In this document: piece after piece, positions 17,462-26,448 of the stretch
How the letters are laid out: each line of letters opens with the position of its first letter
Position numbering within the stretch: the stretch's first letter is position 1
Origin: Coprothermobacter sp.
Lineage (GTDB): Bacteria > Coprothermobacterota > Coprothermobacteria > Coprothermobacterales > Coprothermobacteraceae
Assembly (NCBI GenBank): GCA_012842545.1
Contig: DUSQ01000062.1
Coordinates: 1-45,964, forward strand
DNA: 45,964 bases
Direction of reading: 5' to 3'
The notes under the pieces: model-generated
Database searches by the model: none
Seen by the model: only the letters and a program-made list of their open reading frames with translations
Told to the model about the DNA's origin: nothing
Made by a program: the position numbers and the translations under genes

Positions 17462-18681
17462 GCTTGTTCTTCATGCAAATAAAGGAAGCTTGGTTAAGCA
17501 TACTAAGAGGTAGACTGCGTTCGTTTCTCACAGTTCTCGGCGTTGTGATTGGCATCGCGTCGGTATTCACCATTTTGACTTTGAGTGCAGGCGTAACGAG
17601 CACTGTCAACAGGGAATTGGGACGTTTGGGAAGTGGAGTCCTTCAGCTTACAGTCAGTCCGGCTGCTGGAAATGTCAGTTTCACTGACCTGGACATCCTT
17701 GCATTAAGAAATGCTTCGCCATCTGTGAAATCCATTGTGCCCGTACAAAATGTAACTGGTTATTACAGTGCTGCTGGCCGTAGCGGGGTTGCCATGGTGC
17801 TTGGTACTAATGCAGAGTACTTTGATTCTTTCGGATTAAGCCTGGATCAGGGACAGTTATTTACTGATGCAAATGTTCGAAATGGTGACCTTGTCGCTGT
17901 GGTGGATAAAATGGCCATTCAGCAAGGTGTTTTGCCTGCAAATATCGTGGGCAAGAGACTGCAGGTTAATGTCAGTGGGAGCACTTTTTCTCTTAGGGTA
18001 GTGGGTGTTGTTAGAAGTGGGGTCAGCATAGGCGGAGGCAATGGATCAGCGGCACGTGCAGGTATTGATGAAAGGAACATCCCCATTACCGTCTACGTAC
18101 CCTACACTGCACTAAAGAATGCAGGAGTGGCCACCGAAATCACGAGCTTGGCTGTTTTGCTAACTTCCCAGGAAGAGGTTGAGTCTTTCGGTCAGTTGGC
18201 CGTGAGCCTGCTGAATAGCATTCATCATGTCCGCGGAGGATTTCAAGCAACGTCCCTGGTGTCAGCTTTAGACGCTGTAAACAACATTCTTAATGTGATC
18301 AGCCTGGTTTTATCAGTCATAGCTGGAATTTCTCTGGTCGTCGGTGGCATAGGTGTCATGAACATCATGTTGGTTTCAGTCACTGAGAGAACTCGTGAGA
18401 TTGGCATACGTAAGGCACTGGGAGCCAGAAGAAGGGATATCTTAATTCAATTCCTTACCGAGGCTCTCATTTTGACGCTCAGTGGCGGTGTGATCGGTGT
18501 AGCATTAGGCTGGGGGCTCAGCTCTGCAGCTAGTAAAGCTGCATCAATACCCATGCTTGTAACCTGGCAGAACCTGCTACTTTCGGTGTCGTTTGCGCTT
18601 TTGGTGGGAGTGTTTTTCGGTATTTACCCTGCTTACAGAGCTAGTCTGTTGCATCCAGTGGAAGCACTTCGTTACGAGTAG
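17458..18681 (+). CDS. ABC transporter permease (MacB/FtsX type)
   Basis: RGRLRSFLTVLGVVIGIASV; GGIGVMNIMLVSVTERTREIGIRKALGARRRDI; PVEALRYE end. Confidence 0.94.
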   Translation: MSLFFMQIKEAWLSILRGRLRSFLTVLGVVIGIASVFTILTLSAGVTSTVNRELGRLGSGVLQLTVSPAAGNVSFTDLDILALRNASPSVKSIVPVQNVTGYYSAAGRSGVAMVLGTNAEYFDSFGLSLDQGQLFTDANVRNGDLVAVVDKMAIQQGVLPANIVGKRLQVNVSGSTFSLRVVGVVRSGVSIGGGNGSAARAGIDERNIPITVYVPYTALKNAGVATEITSLAVLLTSQEEVESFGQLAVSLLNSIHHVRGGFQATSLVSALDAVNNILNVISLVLSVIAGISLVVGGIGVMNIMLVSVTERTREIGIRKALGARRRDILIQFLTEALILTLSGGVIGVALGWGLSSAASKAASIPMLVTWQNLLLSVSFALLVGVFFGIYPAYRASLLHPVEALRYE

Positions 18682-18728
18682 GCTTGTCGTAGTATGTTCA
18701 TACGTGTGTTTCACTTGTACAAACCTTG

Positions 18729-18784
18729 GCGAAGGAAGAAGGTAGCTTACGTATGTGTGCCCAAAGCGTGCTTTCTTCCTCCGC
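18729..18784 (+). other. Long imperfect hairpin in a 258-bp intergenic region (terminator-like or structured RNA)
   Basis: Arms gcgaaggaagaa (18729-18740) and ttcttcctccgc (18773-18784) pair at 11/12 positions; no immediate T-tract. Confidence 0.55.
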
Positions 18785-18939
18785 TTCATATGGTTGTTTT
18801 GTAAGTGACTTTTCGCTTTTGTGTATTTCTTCCTTTTTGCCTTTTGAAACATGTTTTTGGGGAACCAGAGATCATGTTTGCCTCATGTCGTGTTAAATTA
18901 TTAGCATAAGAATCTTAAGGGAAAGGGGAGGCGGAAATA

Positions 18940-19251
18940 TTGTCACGTCGTATTCAAGAACATCCCATACTCGAATTCCCCAGGACCAAAGAGATTACCA
19001 TTGTCTTCGAAGGTCGGGAACTTGTGGCGCATGAAGGTGACACTGTAGCTTCAGCGCTGATTGCGAATGGCATTGACGTGCTGCGAGATAGCATGAGCCT
19101 GCACAGGCCCCGAGGGCTCTTCTGCGCTATTGGAAATTGCAGCAGTTGTCTTATGGTTATTAACGGCGTTCCCAACACAAGAGCCTGTGTTACTCCGGTC
19201 AGCCAGGGTATGACTGTGGAACGTCAGCGAGACAAGGGGATGATGCCATGA
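18940..19251 (+). CDS. (2Fe-2S)-binding protein, HcnA/sarcosine oxidase alpha N-domain-like
   Basis: VFEGRELVAHEGDTVASALIANGIDVLRDS, RGLFCAIGNCSSCLMVINGVPNTRACVTPV; TTG start after ggggaggcggaaata. Confidence 0.88.
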   Translation: MSRRIQEHPILEFPRTKEITIVFEGRELVAHEGDTVASALIANGIDVLRDSMSLHRPRGLFCAIGNCSSCLMVINGVPNTRACVTPVSQGMTVERQRDKGMMP

Positions 19252-20333
19252 TTTTCACGGACGTCATGGTTATAGGTGGTGGTCCAGCTGGCATGAATGC
19301 TGCCTTGACTGCTGCTGAGAGCGGAGCACAAGTGCTTCTGGTTGACAAATTCCAGAAACTTGGTGGCCAATTGGTTAAACAGACTCACAAGTTCTTTGGA
19401 TGGGCTGACCGAGGTGCAGGAACTCGTGGTTTTAACTTGGCAAAGCAGCTTGCTGCGCAAGTGAATGCTCACCCAAATATAAAGACTTTGCTGGGTTATG
19501 AAGTCATAGGGGGTTACCCTGATCAAACGTACTTGGCTGCCTCCTGGGAAGACCATGTAAAAATATCTGCCAAGAAAGCTGTGATATGCACGGGCGCTGC
19601 TGAGCGCATGATTTTATTTGAAAACAATGACTTGCCTGGGGTTATGGGTGCTGGTGCAGTACAGACGCTCATGAACGAGTATGGTGTGCTACCCGGTGAA
19701 AGTTTTCTCATCGTTGGTAGTGGAAATGTGGGAGTCATATTGGCTTACCAGTTACTGCAAGCTGGAGCTCATGTGGATGCCGTCATAGATGTACTACCTA
19801 AGCTTGGTGGTGCATACTGGGTACACGCTGCTAAAGTTCAAAGGCTGGGAGTTCCGCTTTTGCTAAGACGCACTGTACTTGGCGTCTACGGTACTGAGCA
19901 CGTTGAAGAAGCCGTTACTGCTGAAGTTGGCGAAAACATGGAACCAGTGGCTGGCACTGAAATGCATCATAAGGTAGATGTGGTAGCACTGGCAGTAGGG
20001 CTAATGCCTCTCACAGATTTGTTCCAAATGCTCCAGGTTAGGACGGAGTACATCCCCGAACTGGGCGGCTTTGTGCCATGGCATGACGAATTGGGACACA
20101 CTACCAATCCAAACGTCTACGTTGCCGGAGATGCGGGAGGTATTGAAGAAGCTACCACTGCAAGTCTGGGAGGAAGTATTGCTGGTTTAGTAGCTGCGAA
20201 AGAACTCGGTTTTCCAGTAGATGAGAATCGGATACAGGAATACTTACGAGCCCTTAGTAGCTTCCGGGAAAGCTCTCTGAGTAAGAAAGTACTCGAGGGC
20301 ATCGAGCGCATGAGAGGTGATAGCAATGCTTAA
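19248..20333 (+). CDS. FAD/NAD(P)-dependent oxidoreductase, HcnB/proline dehydrogenase alpha-like
   Basis: VMVIGGGPAGMNAALTAAESGAQVLLVDKFQKLGGQ; SFLIVGSGNVGVILAYQL; NVYVAGDAGGIEEATTASLGG. Confidence 0.9.
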   Translation: MIFTDVMVIGGGPAGMNAALTAAESGAQVLLVDKFQKLGGQLVKQTHKFFGWADRGAGTRGFNLAKQLAAQVNAHPNIKTLLGYEVIGGYPDQTYLAASWEDHVKISAKKAVICTGAAERMILFENNDLPGVMGAGAVQTLMNEYGVLPGESFLIVGSGNVGVILAYQLLQAGAHVDAVIDVLPKLGGAYWVHAAKVQRLGVPLLLRRTVLGVYGTEHVEEAVTAEVGENMEPVAGTEMHHKVDVVALAVGLMPLTDLFQMLQVRTEYIPELGGFVPWHDELGHTTNPNVYVAGDAGGIEEATTASLGGSIAGLVAAKELGFPVDENRIQEYLRALSSFRESSLSKKVLEGIERMRGDSNA

Positions 20334-20811
20334 TGTGGACGGCGTTCCCACTTTAGATGATGTCATGAGGAATTTTCCCAGTGAAGAACGCCTTATTAAA
20401 GGATTCGTGGCTGTGCATGAATGTTATCAAGATATCCCGTGCAATCCTTGCGTAGAATCCTGTCCTGTACATGCCATTTCCATGGAAAAACTTACCACAC
20501 CCCCGGTGATCGATTTTAATAAGTGCACTGGGTGTGGAAACTGTGTGGCTTCCTGTCCGGGATTAGCCATTTTTTTACTTTCTTTGAAGAATGGTAGCGC
20601 ACAAGTGACCATACCGTATGAGATGATGGACGTCCCTGAAAAAGGAGAAAAGGTGGATGGCCTTGACCGATATGGAAGAAAAGTCTGTGAAGCGGATGTG
20701 GCTCGCGTAGTAAAGCTTCCTTCACTAGATAAGACCAGCAGAACTACTTTAGTAACTCTGGAGATTCCAAGGGAACTGTTACCCGTTGTGCGCTCCTTTA
20801 GAAGGAGATGA
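20326..20811 (+). CDS. 4Fe-4S ferredoxin-type subunit
   Basis: CNPCVESCPVHAI and CTGCGNCVASCPGLAI clusters; ATG 20326 preferred to GTG 20317. Confidence 0.88.
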   Translation: MLNVDGVPTLDDVMRNFPSEERLIKGFVAVHECYQDIPCNPCVESCPVHAISMEKLTTPPVIDFNKCTGCGNCVASCPGLAIFLLSLKNGSAQVTIPYEMMDVPEKGEKVDGLDRYGRKVCEADVARVVKLPSLDKTSRTTLVTLEIPRELLPVVRSFRRR

Positions 20812-20817
20812 CTAAGG

Positions 20818-21099
20818 ATGAATGAAGAAAACATCATAGTGTGCAGATGTGAAGATATCACACTTAAACAACTCAGGGAGGCCATAAAGGACGGTTATGA
20901 TTCTTGGGATAAATTGAAGCGGTATTTAAGAATTGGCATGGGCCCTTGCGGTGGTAAGACCTGCAAACTTTTGGTGTTAAGGGAATTGGCCATGGTGAAG
21001 AATGTGCCCATATCCAATCTGTACTTGAGAAAGACCGTGGTTAGGCCACCTGTTAGAAGCGTGCCCTTCAAGGCGTTGGAAAAGGAGGCGAGCTTATGA
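20818..21099 (+). CDS. BFD-like (2Fe-2S)-binding protein
   Basis: IIVCRCEDITLKQLREAIKDGYDSWDKLKRYLRIGMGPCGGKTC. Confidence 0.9.
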   Translation: MNEENIIVCRCEDITLKQLREAIKDGYDSWDKLKRYLRIGMGPCGGKTCKLLVLRELAMVKNVPISNLYLRKTVVRPPVRSVPFKALEKEASL

Positions 21100-22262
21100 C
21101 TTACGATCTGATCATAGTAGGTGGTGGCATACAAGGCGTGGCCACGGCGTACGAGCTTGCAAAAAGGGGCGCAGGTAAGATCCTACTCCTGGAGAAGACT
21201 TTTTTGACTGGTGGATCAACTGGTTCCTGTGCGGCTGGTATCAGGGCTCAATTCGGCTCTGAATTCAATGTGCGGCTTATGGCAAGGAGTTTGGAAATAT
21301 TTGAACACATGGACGAAGAACTTGGTTACAGCAAAGACTATTTAGAACTGTGGCAAGGCGGTTATTTAGTTCTCGCTTATTCAGGGAAGGAATTCGAAGG
21401 ATTGAAGCGAAATGCGGAGGTTCAGCACCGATTTGGGCTCGATACAGTCATATTGTCCCATGAGGAAGTGCAGAAAGAATTCCCGCGTGTTAACGTCGAT
21501 GGGGTAGTTGGAGCCACATACCATGGACGTGATGGTCATGCGGATCCGTTCCGTGTAACGTTTGCTTATGCTGAAGCTGCTAAGAAGCTGGGGGTGGATA
21601 TAAGGGAGTGGACTCCTGTTTCGGAGATTCTCGTGGAGAACAGTAAGGTGCGCGGTGTAAAACTTGAGGACGGCTCAAAGATACTTGCTGACAGGGTCCT
21701 TGTGAGTGCTGGTGCTTGGACCACAGCTTTGCTTAAGACTGCTGGTGTGGATCTGCCTTTGTGGGGTGAGAAGCACGAAATCTTGATTACTGAACCTTGG
21801 GAACGAGTACTTGGTCCCATGGTTATATCTTTCTCCAGAGGTTTTTACATACAGCAACGTCCACATGGGTCATTTATCATGGGACTTCCTCCAGTGGATC
21901 CCGAACATTGGTATGAGCCTGAGGAGTTTGATTTCTCAAGTAGTATGGACTTCCTGATGCGTATGACAAAGGAAGCGACGCATGTTCTTCCGTTTCTTAA
22001 GGGCGTGAACGTAGTAAGGCAATGGGCTGGTCTCTACGAAATGACCCCTGACCATCATCATGCCATTGGTCCCGTAGACGAAGTTGAAGGACTATGGGTC
22101 GCAGCTGGTGGTTCTGGTCATGGATTCATGTTTGGCCCTGCCATGGCAGAGCAACTTAGCAAATGGATGACTGATAGTCCCATGGATATTGATCTGGCAC
22201 CCTTGGCTCCAGGACGTTTTAAGAAAGGTGCTCTGGTTGTGGAACCTGCAGTAGTGGGATAA
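21096..22262 (+). CDS. FAD-dependent amine/amino acid dehydrogenase (DAO family; SoxB/HcnC/proline dehydrogenase beta-like)
   Basis: LIIVGGGIQGVATAYELAKRGAGKILLLEK; QWAGLYEMTPDHHHAIGP; VAAGGSGHGFMFGPAMAE. Confidence 0.92.
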   Translation: MTYDLIIVGGGIQGVATAYELAKRGAGKILLLEKTFLTGGSTGSCAAGIRAQFGSEFNVRLMARSLEIFEHMDEELGYSKDYLELWQGGYLVLAYSGKEFEGLKRNAEVQHRFGLDTVILSHEEVQKEFPRVNVDGVVGATYHGRDGHADPFRVTFAYAEAAKKLGVDIREWTPVSEILVENSKVRGVKLEDGSKILADRVLVSAGAWTTALLKTAGVDLPLWGEKHEILITEPWERVLGPMVISFSRGFYIQQRPHGSFIMGLPPVDPEHWYEPEEFDFSSSMDFLMRMTKEATHVLPFLKGVNVVRQWAGLYEMTPDHHHAIGPVDEVEGLWVAAGGSGHGFMFGPAMAEQLSKWMTDSPMDIDLAPLAPGRFKKGALVVEPAVVG

Positions 22263-22426
22263 GCGTCAAACTCCAGATTTAGTACTAAGTAGGTCTGGCT
22301 TAAGCTTAGGCGCCGGATCTCTTGCGCTCTTTAGTATATAAGGAGACACAATGTTTATGTCTAAACTTGGTGGGTATGTAGTTGTATAATCTTAAGCAGC
22401 TGTTCTTTGTGGAGGTGTGCAGAAAA

Positions 22427-22924
22427 GTGCGAAAACTAGTCACCATATTAGTTCTGGTTCTCGTTGTGCTGGTTCCATTAGCTGGTTGCAGCTCTACCAG
22501 CAAGGTTGATAGTAATAATGCCCAGGTTACCTACAAGCTGAGGATTTACGGAACCGAGTCATGTATTTATTGCCAGCGAATGAAGGAGTTGTCCGTAGAA
22601 ATGTTCGGTGCGACCAATACCATTTTTGCAGAGATTAACCCTGCCATTACGGGGACGGAGGTAAACCTGCAAAAGTTTTGCTTCCTTGGGTCAGTTGTTG
22701 CCTCAGTAGGTTGCGGAGCACCCACACCCATCGTAGTACTTACAGATGGAGACGACCATCTGTTGGCTCTATGGATAGGTTATGTTGAGAAGAGTGAGCT
22801 ACAGAAGATTCTTGATAATACGTCGGTGGGCAGGCCCATTTACTGGCCGTCTGATGCGGAAGGCTTCATACCTTTGCCAGAAGACAAAGCTAACGAAGTA
22901 AGAGAAGTACTCGGTTTAAAGTGA
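22427..22924 (+). CDS. Thioredoxin-fold lipoprotein
   Basis: Lipobox LAGC; IYGTESCIYCQRMKEL redox motif; SD ggaggtg; ORF track starts upstream at 22382. Confidence 0.75.
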   Translation: MRKLVTILVLVLVVLVPLAGCSSTSKVDSNNAQVTYKLRIYGTESCIYCQRMKELSVEMFGATNTIFAEINPAITGTEVNLQKFCFLGSVVASVGCGAPTPIVVLTDGDDHLLALWIGYVEKSELQKILDNTSVGRPIYWPSDAEGFIPLPEDKANEVREVLGLK

Positions 22925-23031
22925 TGTTTTTCGGCGCCAGTACTAGCTACTTCTTCTTAAGGTATAGGTGAGGCGTTTTCACCATTAAAAATGGGGAAGA
23001 TACACAGTGGTGCGGGTCGAGTTGTTCCTTG

Positions 23032-23397
23032 CTAAATAACTAACTCTCCATTTACTGTTTTGGAAATAACTAGTTCTTTCAAGACGTTGTTGGGAACAAG
23101 ATCCCAAGCATTTAATGCGTTGTTTTCGGTGCATTTCACTGCTTTCCTCACGCATGAATGGCTAAATGAAAGGTCCTCTAAGTAAAGTTGTAGTTCTTTT
23201 TCGTTTGCCATCTCCATGAGGTTCTTGGCTACCAAACGCTGTCTACTCTTTGGTGTTATGAGTACAAGGCTTTCATCTTTTTCAAAAAATAACACGTGCT
23301 CCACATGGATGTTCAAAATAGGTCTTAACCTAAAGATGGCAACATTTTCCAAAAGCTCGAAATCACAATCTGAGTGGTACCATACAGCTTTTTCCAT
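23032..23397 (-). CDS. Hypothetical protein
   Basis: Only sizeable ORF in an otherwise empty interval; start taken at MEKAVWYHSD (23397) rather than 23424. Confidence 0.5.
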   Translation of the reverse strand: MEKAVWYHSDCDFELLENVAIFRLRPILNIHVEHVLFFEKDESLVLITPKSRQRLVAKNLMEMANEKELQLYLEDLSFSHSCVRKAVKCTENNALNAWDLVPNNVLKELVISKTVNGELVI

Positions 23398-23414
23398 AAT
23401 ACAATAATACATGT

Positions 23415-24851
23415 ATGACGACACAGTACCATTACTTACCTCGTAAGAAGAAACGGGCCAGGTTTCCTTGGTTTTTACTATGGCTTTTATTGGCAGCTAT
23501 TGTTGCTCTTTATTTTTTTAGTCCCTGGAAGGTGAACGTATTGAATGAGCTTGTCGTCGTACCTGTTGTTGAAGGAGTACAGAAGAACTATCAAGCTTCT
23601 CTCAGAATAAGCGTGAACAAACCAGGCCTGGTGAGTGTAACCCTGGTTGACCAGGGTTCTGGAACCACTGCCACGGTGAGTCGTGATGTGTTTCTGGTTT
23701 GGAATGATAAGGATGTGACTGTTCCTTTCACAGTCGACGGGCCCTGTACGTTAAAGGCTGATGTGGGCTTTTTCCGCACTAGTACGATAATCGATGTGGG
23801 CCTGGGAGTTTCCTTAAAAGATGTTTATGTGATGGGGTCGTACTACCAGGGCAAAGTGAACCTTTACGAAAGACCAGAAGGCTATCCCACGTTTAAGGTT
23901 GTAGGAACTGCCACAGCTGAAGATGGCTACATTCCGCTCACCATATTGAAAAACTATGGTTTTGATGTGCAGGGTGATGCAACCTCTGTTTCCTGGGATT
24001 TAGATTCTGAAGTAAGGGTTACTCTTGATATTCAGAATAGTCAGATTCGTTTTCTATCGAAGAGATACAGCGACTTAAGTTATTCTTTACCCTTGGGTGG
24101 GACACTGGAACTTAGCGAGAACGGAGCAGTGAAAGGCGAGGGTGTAGTAATTCCCTTACCAGAGAGGGTTACTTCCGCACTTGGAGCCAAGACATTTCCT
24201 CAAGTCGGCCTTGTCTTGCATCGCGGTTATTTTACCGTTGAGGACAGCCCGGTCAGAATATTTGAGTACATTGACAAGTTTGGCACCTACCTCTTGGATA
24301 AAGCCACATTTGACAAAGACTCTCGCGCTCGTGAGGTTTACGGGCACGTGAACGCTTTAAAACTTAAAATGGAGGAAATGAGCAAAGATTTTTCAGAGGT
24401 TTGGCTAAAAGACCGAAAGGAGACTGAAGCACTTTTGGCTCAATTCGTGTCTCCAAGTGATAGGGCTTGTGAGCTTATCAGCCCCATACCCAATCCCATT
24501 GTTACCTCCTATTTTGGGGAACGCGAGCATCCCCTGTTGGGTACCACTGTGCTTCACAGTGGCATTGACATATTAGCCATGGCTGGTTATCCGGCACGAG
24601 CAGCTGGCGATGGCCAAGTCGTCTACACTGGTTATGGAACTCAATGGGGGTATTATGCTGTGCTGGAACATTCAGGTTGCGTAACAGTTTATGCTCACTT
24701 GCTCAGATTGCCGCAAAAGCAAGAATACGGTAAAGGAGAGGTCTTTGCATATACAGGAGCATCAGGTTTTGTTACAGGGCCTCATTTGCACTTTGAGGTA
24801 AGGATAGGTGGCAAGCCAATGGACCCGAGACCGTTCATTGGTATCAAATAA
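23415..24851 (+). CDS. Membrane-anchored M23/LytM family peptidase
   Basis: N-terminal TM; GEREHPLLGTTVLHSGIDILAMAGYPARAAGDGQVVYTGYGTQWGYYAVLEHS and GPHLHFEVRIGGKPMDPRPFI. Confidence 0.92.
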   Translation: MTTQYHYLPRKKKRARFPWFLLWLLLAAIVALYFFSPWKVNVLNELVVVPVVEGVQKNYQASLRISVNKPGLVSVTLVDQGSGTTATVSRDVFLVWNDKDVTVPFTVDGPCTLKADVGFFRTSTIIDVGLGVSLKDVYVMGSYYQGKVNLYERPEGYPTFKVVGTATAEDGYIPLTILKNYGFDVQGDATSVSWDLDSEVRVTLDIQNSQIRFLSKRYSDLSYSLPLGGTLELSENGAVKGEGVVIPLPERVTSALGAKTFPQVGLVLHRGYFTVEDSPVRIFEYIDKFGTYLLDKATFDKDSRAREVYGHVNALKLKMEEMSKDFSEVWLKDRKETEALLAQFVSPSDRACELISPIPNPIVTSYFGEREHPLLGTTVLHSGIDILAMAGYPARAAGDGQVVYTGYGTQWGYYAVLEHSGCVTVYAHLLRLPQKQEYGKGEVFAYTGASGFVTGPHLHFEVRIGGKPMDPRPFIGIK

Positions 24852-24859
24852 CGGGAGGG

Positions 24860-26365
24860 ATGCATGTGGGTTTTGAAGAGAAAATGCAGGAGATCAAAGG
24901 TTATCTGAGGCGTATCGAACTTTTGGGTAACGCCATGGGGGTTCTTAACTGGGATCTTGAAGTTAATGTTCCTCCTGGGGGAGTGAAGGGTAGAGCGGAA
25001 GTTCTGGGTTACTTGTCAGGTGAGATGTACAAGTTGATAACTGCACCGGAAGCAGGAGAATATATTGCGTGGCTTGAGCAGCAGGACCTTACTGACCCAA
25101 TCCATAAAGGCATGCTTCGTGAGATGAAGAAGAGTTATGAACGTTTGGTAAAAATTCCGGCTGATAGGTTTGTTGCTTTTTCCAGACTTACTTCAGAAGC
25201 TCAAGCTGTCTGGGCTGAATCCAGGAGAAGAAATGACTACGAAATGTTCAAGCCTTACCTCAAGCAAATCATGGATTTTGAGAAGGAATTCGTTGGCTAC
25301 CTGGGGTACAAGGAGAACAAATACGATACGTTGCTGGACCAATATGAGCCAGACATGACTACATCGATTTTGGACAAGGTTTTTGGTGAGCTTCGAGATA
25401 AACTGGTAGAGCTGCTCGCTGAACTGAGGGAGCGGGGTAAAGTACCCAATAACGACTTCCTAAAGGGGCATTACCCTGCTGACAAGCAAAAAGAACTAAA
25501 CAGAAGGGTTCTCGAGCTCATGGGATTCGATTTTAACCGAGGTAGAGTGGACATAAGTGCTCATCCATTCACTACGTCTTTCTTCAACGGGGATGTGCGT
25601 ATAACCAACCGTTACGATGAAGAGTATTTTCTGTCATCATTCTTTAGTGCCATGCACGAGGGAGGTCACGCTCTTTACGAACAGGATATTTCTGACGAAC
25701 TTTATGGTACCGGGCTTGCTACTGGTGTTTCCATGGGTATTCACGAATCACAGAGTAGATTCTACGAGAACATGATAGGACGGAGTAAGGGTTTCTGGGA
25801 ACATTTCTTCCCCAAAGTGGTTGAGGAATTTCCGAATCTTTCCGCTGCCAGTCCTGAAGATATGTACAAAGCAGTAAACACCGTGGAACCTTCTCTCATA
25901 CGTACAGAGGCAGATGAGCTGACCTATGCCATGCATATCATAATTCGCTATGAAATGGAAAGAGCCTTCATAAACGACGAAATAACAGTGGATGAAGCCC
26001 CGGAAGTTTGGAACGAGAAATATGAAAAGTATTTGGGCATACGTCCTAAGGATTACAGTAGTGGCATTTTGCAGGATACACACTGGTCTGGTGGTATGGT
26101 AGGTTACTTCCCGTCCTACGCCTTGGGCAACCTTTATGCGGCACAGTTCCTTAATACCATGAAGAAAGACCTTGATGTGGAAGGGCTCCTTAAAGAGGGT
26201 AATTTGGAACCCATTCATCAGTGGCTGAAGGAAAAAGTCCACAAGCACGGTGCCGTTTATACACCTTCTGAACTGGTAAAGATGGTTACGGGAGAGCCGC
26301 TTAATCCACAGTACTTTGTGGACTACTTATCAGAGAAACTCCGGGACGTATATAACGTGGATTGA
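24860..26365 (+). CDS. Carboxypeptidase Taq (M32 family metallopeptidase)
   Basis: HEGGHALYEQ (HExxH-type site HEGGH), GVSMGIHESQSRFYENMIGRS, ELTYAMHIIIRYEMERA. Confidence 0.93.
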   Translation: MHVGFEEKMQEIKGYLRRIELLGNAMGVLNWDLEVNVPPGGVKGRAEVLGYLSGEMYKLITAPEAGEYIAWLEQQDLTDPIHKGMLREMKKSYERLVKIPADRFVAFSRLTSEAQAVWAESRRRNDYEMFKPYLKQIMDFEKEFVGYLGYKENKYDTLLDQYEPDMTTSILDKVFGELRDKLVELLAELRERGKVPNNDFLKGHYPADKQKELNRRVLELMGFDFNRGRVDISAHPFTTSFFNGDVRITNRYDEEYFLSSFFSAMHEGGHALYEQDISDELYGTGLATGVSMGIHESQSRFYENMIGRSKGFWEHFFPKVVEEFPNLSAASPEDMYKAVNTVEPSLIRTEADELTYAMHIIIRYEMERAFINDEITVDEAPEVWNEKYEKYLGIRPKDYSSGILQDTHWSGGMVGYFPSYALGNLYAAQFLNTMKKDLDVEGLLKEGNLEPIHQWLKEKVHKHGAVYTPSELVKMVTGEPLNPQYFVDYLSEKLRDVYNVD

Positions 26366-26386
26366 ACTTAACACAAAGCAGTAGGT

Positions 26387-26432
26387 AAAAAGCCTCGAGG
26401 TCTTTTAATTCTTCGTGCCTCGAGGCTTTTTT
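26387..26432. terminator. Bidirectional intrinsic terminator
   Basis: aaaaagcctcgagg...cctcgaggctttttt between convergent genes. Confidence 0.92.
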
Positions 26433-26448
26433 AAGCAGAGCTACGTAT

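Noticed and set aside
18577-18852. 91-aa minus-strand ORF spanning the macB end and the intergenic region
   Set aside because: Low-complexity Lys/His-rich, no SD, overlaps the permease 3' end and the hairpin
22262-22426. ccaga...tctgg stem upstream of the thioredoxin-like lipoprotein as a riboswitch
   Set aside because: Short imperfect pairing, no recognisable riboswitch consensus
22925-23031. ggtga...tcacc and ccatt-aaa-aatgg hairpins as a terminator
   Set aside because: Short stems that compete with each other and lack a T-tract; insufficient support
23216-23407. 63-aa plus-strand ORF opposite the hypothetical minus gene
   Set aside because: Shorter than the opposing ORF and no SD seen
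25748-26248. 166-aa minus-strand ORF inside the M32 carboxypeptidase
   Set aside because: Overlaps a confident CDS entirely; Cys/His/Phe-rich composition typical of shadow ORFs
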